Positions 8,300 to 15,581 of a DNA stretch of 39,512 nucleotides are shown here, piece after piece. Position numbers and translations under genes: made by a program. The notes beneath the pieces are model-generated. The model did not search any database. It had not been told where the DNA came from and was given only the letters and a program-made list of their open reading frames with translations. Positions within the stretch are counted from its first letter, which is position 1; every line of letters starts with the position of its first letter. Location of the stretch: NCBI GenBank assembly GCA_021736475.1, contig JAIPFV010000016.1, positions 1 to 39,512 of the forward strand, given 5' to 3'. Source of the DNA: Spirochaetia bacterium (GTDB lineage Bacteria > Spirochaetota > Spirochaetia > DSM-16054 > Sediminispirochaetaceae).

Positions 8300-8725
8300 A
8301 TGCAGGTGTTAAGTAATTCAACACAACCTACCATAAATCCTTCATATCTGATGCGGGCCCGCTACAGCAGCGGCAGAATCGCATTTCCGGTGAAAGCAAA
8401 TCAGGCACTATATGCTCATTTTAAGCATGTCACAGGGATTCCCACAAGCGGAGATAAGGGGGTTTCTTTATCGAAACTGCGGACGATTGACAAGGTAATT
8501 GACAGGCTTATCAGTATTAAGTCCTCTTCCGGGAACAGTGAGCAGAGGGCTCGCATAGATTCAATGATTGCATCCCTGGAGGCCTCGAAAACTACTTTAG
8601 ATAGTGAAAAGCTTGGTACCTTTCTTCAGGGAAATGCTGACCAGCTGCACTCCTTCACTCAAATCGAGCCTTCATACGGGAAGGTTGGCGGCATGGAGGG
8701 TCTTGTTTTTAGCTTAAGTGCGTAA
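8300..8725 (+). CDS. Small protein of unknown function
   Basis: I do not recognise this 141-residue protein. It has no signal peptide or membrane segment. The N-terminal third is polar (YLMRARYSSGRIAFPV). Residues about 55-110 are predicted helical, with a regular pattern of charged and hydrophobic residues (KVIDRLISIK, then RIDSMIASLEASKTTL). A purine-rich GAGGAAG ribosome site lies at about 8285, nine bases before the ATG. It follows the DksA-like gene after 97 bases and ends two bases before the stop of the convergent hydrolase gene. Real coding is supported by the ribosome site, the length and the absence of a competing frame. Confidence 0.72.
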   Translation: MQVLSNSTQPTINPSYLMRARYSSGRIAFPVKANQALYAHFKHVTGIPTSGDKGVSLSKLRTIDKVIDRLISIKSSSGNSEQRARIDSMIASLEASKTTLDSEKLGTFLQGNADQLHSFTQIEPSYGKVGGMEGLVFSLSA

Positions 8726-8727
8726 AA

Positions 8728-9393
8728 TCAAAGAAATGGGTTGTGATTCTTTTCTCGCTCAATGCTTGTAAATGGTCCATGACCAGGAAATACGCGGGTT
8801 TCTTCGGGCAGGGTGAACAATTTATCCAGGATGCTACTGCGAAGCTCGTCGGAGTCGCCTCCGGGAAGATCTGTACGCCCAACACCTTCAAAAAACAGGG
8901 TATCTCCAGAGAACAAAATTAGATCACTTTCTGAATATATACTGATCCCCCCCCGAGTGTGACCGGGAGTGTGAATGATTTGCAGGTCTGTGTCCAGGAT
9001 AAACTGTCCCTCTTCTAGGAACACATCGGCCTCGGGTAAATTTTCTAAGAAACTGTGAAAGAGAGGATGAAACTCCGCTCCCAGCTGAGAGAGGTCTTGC
9101 AGGTGTTGTTCGCGTCCCTGTTCTCCGAAATAATTACTATCCAGTGTATGAACGTAAATAGGCAGTTCAACATCCTTTGGTTGGTAATAATCGCGCAGCT
9201 GGGCGATGGCAGCAATATGATCAAAGTGCCCATGGGTACAGATAATTGCCAGGGGAGTAAAGTTTTTTATTTCGATGTGTGATATTATTTCATCAACATT
9301 ACCAGCGGGATCAATAATAATACATCCCTTCTTCCAGTGCGAGAAGAGATAAGTGTTGGTGTTTAATAATCCGGTAACTATTCTATCAACCAT
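8728..9393 (-). CDS. Metallo-beta-lactamase-fold hydrolase, GloB-like
   Basis: The 221-residue protein carries the metal-binding motif THGHFDH near residue 50, and downstream ligands in HTPGHTRG, SGDTLF and FPGHGP. This is the glyoxalase II/YcbL branch of the metallo-beta-lactamase superfamily; members hydrolyse thioesters such as lactoylglutathione or related substrates, and the actual substrate cannot be read here. I chose ATG 9393 because homologues begin close to the MVDRIVTG strand. An in-frame ATG at 9420 and a TTG at 9432 exist, but the former abuts the start of the divergent gene. No convincing ribosome site is visible for any of them. Confidence 0.88.
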   Translation of the reverse strand: MVDRIVTGLLNTNTYLFSHWKKGCIIIDPAGNVDEIISHIEIKNFTPLAIICTHGHFDHIAAIAQLRDYYQPKDVELPIYVHTLDSNYFGEQGREQHLQDLSQLGAEFHPLFHSFLENLPEADVFLEEGQFILDTDLQIIHTPGHTRGGISIYSESDLILFSGDTLFFEGVGRTDLPGGDSDELRSSILDKLFTLPEETRVFPGHGPFTSIEREKNHNPFL

Positions 9394-9420
9394 GGTAGGT
9401 ATTAGAGTAAGGTATAACAT

Positions 9421-10632
9421 ATGCTTTTGCAACCACTAATTTTAGCACATCTGGCGGGGATCCTGTTCTTTGCTCTGCTCTTCTACACGTTCATTCCCGG
9501 AATCGGTGCTTTTGCTATAAGAAGCAGTTGGCGTAAGTTTCGCCATAGGCTTACTGAAGCTGCAATTTACACTCCTCTGGATTATAGGGAATTACGAAAA
9601 GCGGAAACCGAGAGCAGTGTTGAGAAGCGAAAGTATCGGTTTTTTGGACATTTGCAGGCTATGCAGGGTGATAACACTATCTGGGTTTCCGACGGCACGG
9701 TTTCGGTGAGTGCGGATTTGGAACGGGTGTTTGTGTATGTACTTTCTGAAGAAAGTTCCTGGGTAGATAGTGGATACAGAGAATATCCTGTTCAACCCCC
9801 CCGGAAGGTGTTGTGGGAAAAAATTTCATCCTTGCCGGAGTATACACAGATTTTTCTGAGTGGTGAACTGGAATGGCGAGATAAACGGGGGGTTTTCAGG
9901 AACAGAGCTGAACATCCTCTGTTGGTTATCATCTACGAGGGAAAACCGCAAAATGTATTAATTCGGGCAGTATGGAGTGGTCGACAAAAGAATGAGTACT
10001 GGAACTCCTTAACCCCCGGTTCACTGATACTAGGTTCCTTTTCTTTGTTTATGTATTTTTACATCCTTATGAGTTTTCCCAAACTGCTTTTACCGGCAGT
10101 AATCGCTCTTTCTCTCTCTTTGATCCCGGTGGTGCCTTTATTACCCCCAGCACTGCTGTTTTATTATTACTACCGCGGTTTTTGGAAAAGGGGCAGAGTA
10201 CTGCGCGCCCAGCGTGATCTTATACGAATGCCTCTTATGCATTTTCACCATCAGGCAGAGAGTATTGAAACAAATCCGATGTTAAAGCAGTCTGTTCTTC
10301 TGAAGACCGGTGAACGGTACCTTATGACGAAGTTTCAGAGCTTAGAAGAAATAAAATCCCGAGCGGATAATGGATCGATTCATTTTATACAGCCAAGCCT
10401 TCCGAAAAAGTTGATAGGTCATACGTATTATCTGTTTTCAAATGAAGAGCTGCAGCGCCCGTCTGACCCTATGGCGGAGATAATTGCAGTACCGGGCAGT
10501 CCTTTTCTACTGGTCGCCGAGTGTGAGAAACTGGCGGCCCGTTATGAACTGTTGGGTTTAGGTATCCTCGCTGTGGGTATTGGAATTACCGAGCTGCTTG
10601 TGTTTGTACTCTTTTCCTTTCTACTGGTGTGA
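9421..10632 (+). CDS. Membrane protein of unknown function
   Basis: I do not recognise this 403-residue protein. It has an N-terminal membrane segment (about 9-33), a soluble region of about 160 residues with beta-strand character, two closely spaced segments around 203-245 (the second followed by a tyrosine run, LLFYYYYRGFWKRG), another soluble part of about 130 residues, and a C-terminal segment (about 380-402). This four-segment layout with two soluble domains slightly resembles bacterial E3-ligase-like GIDE proteins, but no motif supports that. The start has only a weak AAGG upstream at about 9410, inside the short 27-base gap to the divergent hydrolase gene. Confidence 0.75.
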   Translation: MLLQPLILAHLAGILFFALLFYTFIPGIGAFAIRSSWRKFRHRLTEAAIYTPLDYRELRKAETESSVEKRKYRFFGHLQAMQGDNTIWVSDGTVSVSADLERVFVYVLSEESSWVDSGYREYPVQPPRKVLWEKISSLPEYTQIFLSGELEWRDKRGVFRNRAEHPLLVIIYEGKPQNVLIRAVWSGRQKNEYWNSLTPGSLILGSFSLFMYFYILMSFPKLLLPAVIALSLSLIPVVPLLPPALLFYYYYRGFWKRGRVLRAQRDLIRMPLMHFHHQAESIETNPMLKQSVLLKTGERYLMTKFQSLEEIKSRADNGSIHFIQPSLPKKLIGHTYYLFSNEELQRPSDPMAEIIAVPGSPFLLVAECEKLAARYELLGLGILAVGIGITELLVFVLFSFLLV

Positions 10633-10683
10633 AAAGAAAGTAATCCAAAACATGTATAAGCAAAAAGGGGATCAAATAAGAAA

Positions 10684-10712
10684 AGGAGGCACGCGCTTTT
10701 GCACGGCCTCCT
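10684..10712 (-). terminator. Intrinsic terminator of the DEAD-box-like gene
   Basis: AGGAGGC (10684-10690) pairs with GCCTCCT (10706-10712) around a 15-base loop. Read on the minus strand the hairpin is followed by TTTTCTTATTT, the expected U-rich tract, about 50 bases after the helicase-like stop codon. On the plus strand there is no T-run. Confidence 0.75.
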
Positions 10713-10760
10713 CTGTATATATCTATCCGCTCGTTCCCTAACCGGATGATATTAGCTGCA

Positions 10761-12323
10761 TTACCGGGATGTGTTCTTTTTATCTTTTTTCTTTGCAAAG
10801 TTCACGGTAACATTCCTTCCCCGGAATTCCATACCATCCATTTTTTCAATTGCTTTCTGTGCAACCTTTTGTGGAATATCTACAAATGAATAGTTGTCAA
10901 GAACCTTAATATTTCCAATTTCATTCTGGTCGATTTCAAGATTATTTTTGAACAGTCGAACTAAATCGCGGGGGAATACCTTACGGTTTTTCCCGATACT
11001 GACAAAAATAGTCTGCATTTGTGAAGATGGTTGCGTTTTCTGACTGAGTTGACCCTCAGAACCTCCTTCGAGGGCTTTCTTGAAGAAATAGGCACTCACA
11101 TACCCGCGTAAATGAAAGGGCACACTTTTTTTAATTAGCTTTTTATAGCGATTCAATACTTCGGGGTTCTCTTCTTCCTTGATCTGAGTAACGATGCTTT
11201 TTAATTTTCCCTTTAAAACTTCCTCTTCTTCAGGAAGGGCTTCATTTTTGGTTTTCATTTTTTGTATCTCCTGTAGTGTTTCTAATTTCTGGAATTCTCC
11301 CTCGGAAACTAAAATTAAAAAAGAGGGAGCAGGCTTTAGTAATGCGGCTGACCAGCCAATTTCTTCAAACAGATTCTGGTTTGGCGGCGGCCCGTAAAAA
11401 AGTATAGCCTTAAAATTTGAAAGCTGGATGCGAGGTGCATCCAGAAAAGTAGTGATTTCACAACGCAGCACTGTCTGCTCCGTATCAGGATGCTGTGGGC
11501 TTTCTATATCATGTTCAAGTACCTGATCGCAGGATATGCCGCTGTGTTGTAAGCTGTTCTGAAGTTGCTTAGATTCCGCTGTGGTGGAAGTAACCAGCAG
11601 AACACGATGGAGGTCTAGGCCGAAAATAAGCTGACTAAGTATGTGGGGGGAGCGCTTTGGACATTCGTAGATGTGCAACGAAGGAAGCTTTGATTGTCGT
11701 TCGGCAGTTGTCAGCGTAGTAGGGCGCTTCAACAGATAAGATAGTTCCTCTACTTTTTCTACTGCAGGGGTAAAGACAACCGTCTGTACTTTCCTGGGAG
11801 TTTTTGTCATGATAAACTCCACATCCCGGTTGAACTCCGTATGGTCACCGTTCTCAGGTACGTTAATAAGTACCGAACTAAGGTGGTCCAAACGAAGGTT
11901 GTTTCTGCGGATGTGGTCAATGATACGACCGGTAGTGCCGACAATAAGGCTAGGACGTGTAGTAAGGGTCCGCAATTCGTGCTTAGCCTGGGGCTCTTTT
12001 CCCAGCACTGCCGACTGCTTTACCTTTGTTTTCGCTGAAGTAAAACGTGAAAGTTCCCGTTCATATTTACCGGCAGCTTCAACGTTATCGACCAGAATCA
12101 GGAAAGTGGGAGCCTTTTTACGGGGTTTGGGTTGGAGAAAGAAGGGTAATAACTGAGCAACGGTCTTCCCTTCTCCCGAAATACTTTCCACAATAAGGTC
12201 TTTCCCTTGCAGGGCAGCGGCTACATACTCTTCTTGAAGAGGGGTTGCTTCATGGTAACCGGCTGATGTAAGCAAAGATTGCACTTTTTCTGTTGGATGG
12301 TGTCGCATGATAAATTGTAACAC
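10761..12323 (-). CDS. Degenerate DEAD-box protein with DbpA-type RNA-binding domain
   Basis: The 520-residue protein has the length and order of a DbpA-like helicase: a Q-motif-like ATPLQ (about 27), Walker A SISGEGKT (47-54), two RecA-like domains, then an RRM-like DbpA RNA-binding domain at about 446-513 (the pattern FVSIGKNRKVFPRDLVRLF). Key catalytic motifs are gone: DEAD reads NVPE (154-157), SAT reads TPA (about 185-187), and HRIGR reads EEIGW (320-324). It may bind ATP and structured RNA, perhaps 23S rRNA as DbpA does, without unwinding. The GTG start at 12323 has AGGA seven bases upstream; ATG 12308 is the alternative. It is a single gene followed by a terminator. Confidence 0.85.
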   Translation of the reverse strand: MLQFIMRHHPTEKVQSLLTSAGYHEATPLQEEYVAAALQGKDLIVESISGEGKTVAQLLPFFLQPKPRKKAPTFLILVDNVEAAGKYERELSRFTSAKTKVKQSAVLGKEPQAKHELRTLTTRPSLIVGTTGRIIDHIRRNNLRLDHLSSVLINVPENGDHTEFNRDVEFIMTKTPRKVQTVVFTPAVEKVEELSYLLKRPTTLTTAERQSKLPSLHIYECPKRSPHILSQLIFGLDLHRVLLVTSTTAESKQLQNSLQHSGISCDQVLEHDIESPQHPDTEQTVLRCEITTFLDAPRIQLSNFKAILFYGPPPNQNLFEEIGWSAALLKPAPSFLILVSEGEFQKLETLQEIQKMKTKNEALPEEEEVLKGKLKSIVTQIKEEENPEVLNRYKKLIKKSVPFHLRGYVSAYFFKKALEGGSEGQLSQKTQPSSQMQTIFVSIGKNRKVFPRDLVRLFKNNLEIDQNEIGNIKVLDNYSFVDIPQKVAQKAIEKMDGMEFRGRNVTVNFAKKKDKKNTSR

Positions 12324-12419
12324 AGTGGTATCCTATGAATCACTACATTGGTATATTTAAAGATATCTGCAGTCTATATGTTTGTCAAGAAAGGAAAAAT
12401 AATGAAGGAGCACATGCCT

Positions 12420-13658
12420 ATGCATTTTATTTGTAGTAATCGGAAAATGCTTAAGCTAATAAGACGGACTTTACTACTTTTTATTCTCTTTGTATTCGGA
12501 GGGTCCCTGATCGGGGCCGAGGAGCTTGCCTATAAGTACTCAGTGGGCGATAAGTACCGGATCCTCTCACAGGTTGATGAAGAGGTATATGTGAATGGAC
12601 AGTACAGTCACCAGGCAGATATTCTGAACCGAATTTCAGTGGAAATTAAGGATACAGAGGAAGATAAAGGGCTATTAGAGGGGCATTTCAGTACCTCTGA
12701 AACCAGGAGCGGGCAGGTTTCGGTATATGAAATGAATCGGAGTTATTTTTCCCGTTTTTGGAGGGATTCTAGAGGTCGATACGATATAGACCCTTCATAT
12801 TATATGCCGGTAGTTCGAAATGTGCCGACCTTTCCCGACAGGGAGATTTCGATAGGCGAAAGCTGGCAAGCCCAGGGTGAGGAGGTTCACGATTTACGAA
12901 ACGGATATGGTATACCCACACCGCTGCAGTTCCCTTTTCAGGCCAAATACCGCTACCTGGGAAAAGGGTTTTATAATGAAAAAGAGTATGACCTTATTTC
13001 AGTACAATATACCGTCCGCCATCGAACCTCGAACTATTTTAGCCGTTTTTCCATATACCCCGTTAGAATTACCGGTTTTTCAGACCAGCAGGTTTACTGG
13101 GATAATGAAAAAGGCCGTGCCCATGCGTATACCGAACAGTTCAGCATGATCTTCTCACTTTCTACAGGAGATCAGTATGAGTTTACCGGTACTGCCCGGG
13201 CTGAAGTGATCGAATCTACTTCAATGGACCGGGATAAAGTTGCTGAAGAGGTAGAACAGCGGCTGCGAGAAGGGGGCGTGAAAGATACCACGGTAAAGGT
13301 GGATGATCGAGGGGTAACCCTAGATTTGGAGAATATTCAGTTTGCCCCGGATTCAACTGAATTGCTTGAAGGGGAGCAGCAGAAACTCAATCAAATAGCC
13401 GAAATATTGCGGCGATACCCCAACCGTGATCTATTGGTTACCGGACACACCGCTTTGGCCGGTACGGAGGAAGGCCGTCAGCGACTCTCAGAGCAGCGCG
13501 CACGGGTGGTTGGAAACTACCTTCTGAATAGAGATATTCGTGACCCCGAACAGATTATTACCCAGGGGAAAGGGGCTGAGGAGCCAATTGCTGATAATTC
13601 AACCATCGAAGGTATGCGGAGGAACCGGAGGGTAGAAATTACGATTCTTGAAAACTAA
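12420..13658 (+). CDS. OmpA-like peptidoglycan-binding envelope protein
   Basis: The 412-residue product has a signal peptide (hydrophobic core LLLFILFVFGGSLIGA, cleavage before EELAYK), a beta-rich periplasmic or surface domain of about 260 residues, and a C-terminal OmpA domain (about 305-412) with the usual strand-helix order and the conserved ends VTGHTALAGTEEGRQRLSEQ and RRNRRVEI. OmpA domains bind diaminopimelate or ornithine in peptidoglycan and tie the outer membrane to the wall. The start is uncertain: ATG 12420 has AAGGAG nine bases upstream, ATG 12402 has AGGA six bases upstream, and ATG 12447 would give the tidiest signal peptide. The first domain resembles no family I can name. 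Confidence 0.87.
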   Translation: MHFICSNRKMLKLIRRTLLLFILFVFGGSLIGAEELAYKYSVGDKYRILSQVDEEVYVNGQYSHQADILNRISVEIKDTEEDKGLLEGHFSTSETRSGQVSVYEMNRSYFSRFWRDSRGRYDIDPSYYMPVVRNVPTFPDREISIGESWQAQGEEVHDLRNGYGIPTPLQFPFQAKYRYLGKGFYNEKEYDLISVQYTVRHRTSNYFSRFSIYPVRITGFSDQQVYWDNEKGRAHAYTEQFSMIFSLSTGDQYEFTGTARAEVIESTSMDRDKVAEEVEQRLREGGVKDTTVKVDDRGVTLDLENIQFAPDSTELLEGEQQKLNQIAEILRRYPNRDLLVTGHTALAGTEEGRQRLSEQRARVVGNYLLNRDIRDPEQIITQGKGAEEPIADNSTIEGMRRNRRVEITILEN

Positions 13659-13692
13659 TGAAGCCGGAATCCCAATAATGGCAAAAATTGTC

Positions 13693-13721
13693 TTGAGATT
13701 AAGTTCCAGCGGTAGTACATT
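13693..13721 (+). promoter_or_regulatory. Candidate promoter for the 13761-15500 gene pair
   Basis: TTGAGA (13693-13698), a 17-base spacer, and TACATT (13716-13721) resemble a sigma-70 promoter, each hexamer matching consensus at four or more of six bases. It lies 40 bases before the ATG at 13761 in the gap after the OmpA-like gene. Confidence 0.35.
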
Positions 13722-13760
13722 TAAAGGGACTATAAGATTTAGGCTACAAAGGGAGTCCAG

Positions 13761-14138
13761 ATGGATACAGGTGATCGTTTCTACAAACGTGTACAAAGTA
13801 CAGTACACAGCTCTGCGCTGTCCGTAGAGGAAAAAAAGGCGCGGTTGAAGAAGGACTTTGTATACAGTCTAAAGGGGCTTCCGGTTGGAATGTTAGATGA
13901 ACTGTTTGAAGTCGTATTTCTTTCACACCCCCCTACCGATGAGGAGCTATTGCAGTACGCAGAGGTACTTCCGGATCTTACAGAGTTGTTGCTGGAATCT
14001 TTTGATGACCGCCGCGATCCCTTTAGTAGCGAACAATGGCGGCAGTTGGGTGAAATTGTTGCGGACTTCGGTAGTGAATTGGACGAATCTCTCCTTACCT
14101 ATGTCATGTCAAAAGTTGTAGAGCGAGGAGCCCTTTAG
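13761..14138 (+). CDS. Small acidic protein of unknown function
   Basis: I do not recognise this 125-residue protein. It has no signal peptide or membrane segment, is rich in Glu, Asp and Leu, and should be mostly helical (for example LPDLTELLLESFDDRRD). A GGGAG ribosome site lies at 13750-13754, six bases before the ATG. It is followed after 24 bases by the coiled-coil gene, which has its own strong ribosome site, so the two likely form an operon. A function cannot be assigned from sequence; the pairing suggests the two proteins act together. Confidence 0.72.
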   Translation: MDTGDRFYKRVQSTVHSSALSVEEKKARLKKDFVYSLKGLPVGMLDELFEVVFLSHPPTDEELLQYAEVLPDLTELLLESFDDRRDPFSSEQWRQLGEIVADFGSELDESLLTYVMSKVVERGAL

Positions 14139-14162
14139 TTATTAGTTCAGGAGGAAAAATTT

Positions 14163-15500
14163 ATGGATAAACGTAAGTCAGAGATTCACGAGCACCAAAG
14201 TGCAATTGATGAGCTTGATGTAACGATTGAGCGTCAGACCGCTGAATTAGGTCGATTGATACTGCAAAATGATGAATGCCCGCAGGAGGCCCTAAAAGAG
14301 TCCTTTGGAGTGGGAAAAGAGATTCAATCTGAAATAGCTGCGAAAGAAAATCGTCGTGAGGATATTCGAAGTGCCCTTGAAAGGCTTCGACAGCTGGATG
14401 AACAGTTGGAGGAGTTGGACGAGGAAGATAAGACTTTTGATAAGAGCCGCTCGGAGATGGTTACTACCTTGGGAGCCCATGCGTATAGAGTGTACCGGAC
14501 CGGTTCGCTAAAGAAGGAGGAGTTCGATAAGATTTTTGAAGAAATATCTGAACTTGATGCCCAACTTAGCGAGAAAGAGCGGGAGGTTCAGAATCTATCT
14601 ATTGCACAGGGTGAGAAAAATCTTTTTAAGAAGTTGCCTGGAGGGGCGAAAATATCTCTTTTGAAAAGCGGTATTGTACGCCTTGAAAAGAAGCGTGATG
14701 CTGCGCTCACAAGAGTGGGTGAACGTTTACTTGAAACTGAAAAGATTGAGGAAATTCCTGACGAACAGGTACGTAGTGCTACTTCTAATATCAAACAGCA
14801 GGAAGAGCGCCGGGAAGAAAGAGGTCATCAACGTGTAGCTTTAACTCAGGAAAAGGAAGAACTGAATCAAAAGATTGAAGCTCAGTCTTCCAGTGCTTCA
14901 CCGGAGAAAGCCTTAAAACAGTTGGATAATGAGATTAAACAGCAGCAGGAAAGGCTCTACACACAGCAGCTTCAGGTTGGGAAGGTGTATCTGCTGCAGT
15001 CTTCATCTGAGGGCCCTGAGGACTTTGAGGGTTCTGAGGGTGAGGAACAGCAAATGGTACTGAATCGAATACGCGAACTGGAGCAACAAAAACAACAGCA
15101 CCAGGACAAAGTAAATACCCTGCAATCCGAATTAGAAATTGAAGAGCTGCAGGATGATATGAAAAAGAAAGAGGAGCACATCGCCCGGCTGGAGAAAAAG
15201 ATTTCTGAAGAGAAACAGGAAGTTGAACAAATACGGGATGATCTCTCGGCTGACAATAACCGGGTGAAAGAGTTACGCAGAATGGTGCAAAGTAAAGAAG
15301 TCTCTGCTCCTGCTGGGGCAGAGCAGCCCAAAAAAGCTGCACCTAAAAAGCAAAAAAGCGCCGCCCCTTCCACCTCTGCAAAAAAGACAAAAAAAGAGCA
15401 AGAGCTTGATCTTGAAACAAATGCTTCAGAGCAGGAAACTGCTGCGCAGGAAGACGAAGTTCAAAACACACAAGGCGAGACTCCGGATGGGAAGAAATAG
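14163..15500 (+). CDS. Long coiled-coil protein of unknown function
   Basis: The 445-residue protein is almost entirely predicted coiled coil, with dense Glu, Gln, Lys and Leu in heptad spacing (for example ELDEEDKTFDKSRSE and RIRELEQQKQQHQDKVN). A short interruption near residues 155-175 (KNLFKKLPGGAKIS) may be a hinge. The last 70 residues are low-complexity Lys, Ala, Pro and Glu, probably disordered. There is no signal peptide, so it is cytoplasmic. The start has a strong AGGAGG ribosome site at 14150-14155. Spirochaetes use coiled-coil filament proteins in the cytoplasm, but nothing ties this one to a named family. A hairpin terminator follows 18 bases after the stop. Confidence 0.8.
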   Translation: MDKRKSEIHEHQSAIDELDVTIERQTAELGRLILQNDECPQEALKESFGVGKEIQSEIAAKENRREDIRSALERLRQLDEQLEELDEEDKTFDKSRSEMVTTLGAHAYRVYRTGSLKKEEFDKIFEEISELDAQLSEKEREVQNLSIAQGEKNLFKKLPGGAKISLLKSGIVRLEKKRDAALTRVGERLLETEKIEEIPDEQVRSATSNIKQQEERREERGHQRVALTQEKEELNQKIEAQSSSASPEKALKQLDNEIKQQQERLYTQQLQVGKVYLLQSSSEGPEDFEGSEGEEQQMVLNRIRELEQQKQQHQDKVNTLQSELEIEELQDDMKKKEEHIARLEKKISEEKQEVEQIRDDLSADNNRVKELRRMVQSKEVSAPAGAEQPKKAAPKKQKSAAPSTSAKKTKKEQELDLETNASEQETAAQEDEVQNTQGETPDGKK

Positions 15501-15512
15501 ACAGCAGTAATA

Positions 15513-15548
15513 AAAAAAGGCCATCTAAAGCTTTCAGACGGCCCTTTT
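15513..15548. terminator. Bidirectional intrinsic terminator between coiled-coil gene and hydA
   Basis: The stem pairs GGCCATCT (15519-15526) with AGACGGCC (15536-15543), with one A-C mismatch, around a loop containing AAAGCTTT. A run of seven A bases precedes it and TTTT follows it, so it can act for the coiled-coil gene on plus and for hydA on minus. Confidence 0.8.
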
Positions 15549-15581
15549 GAATTCCACTTTTTTTATTCCACTTTGAATCTA

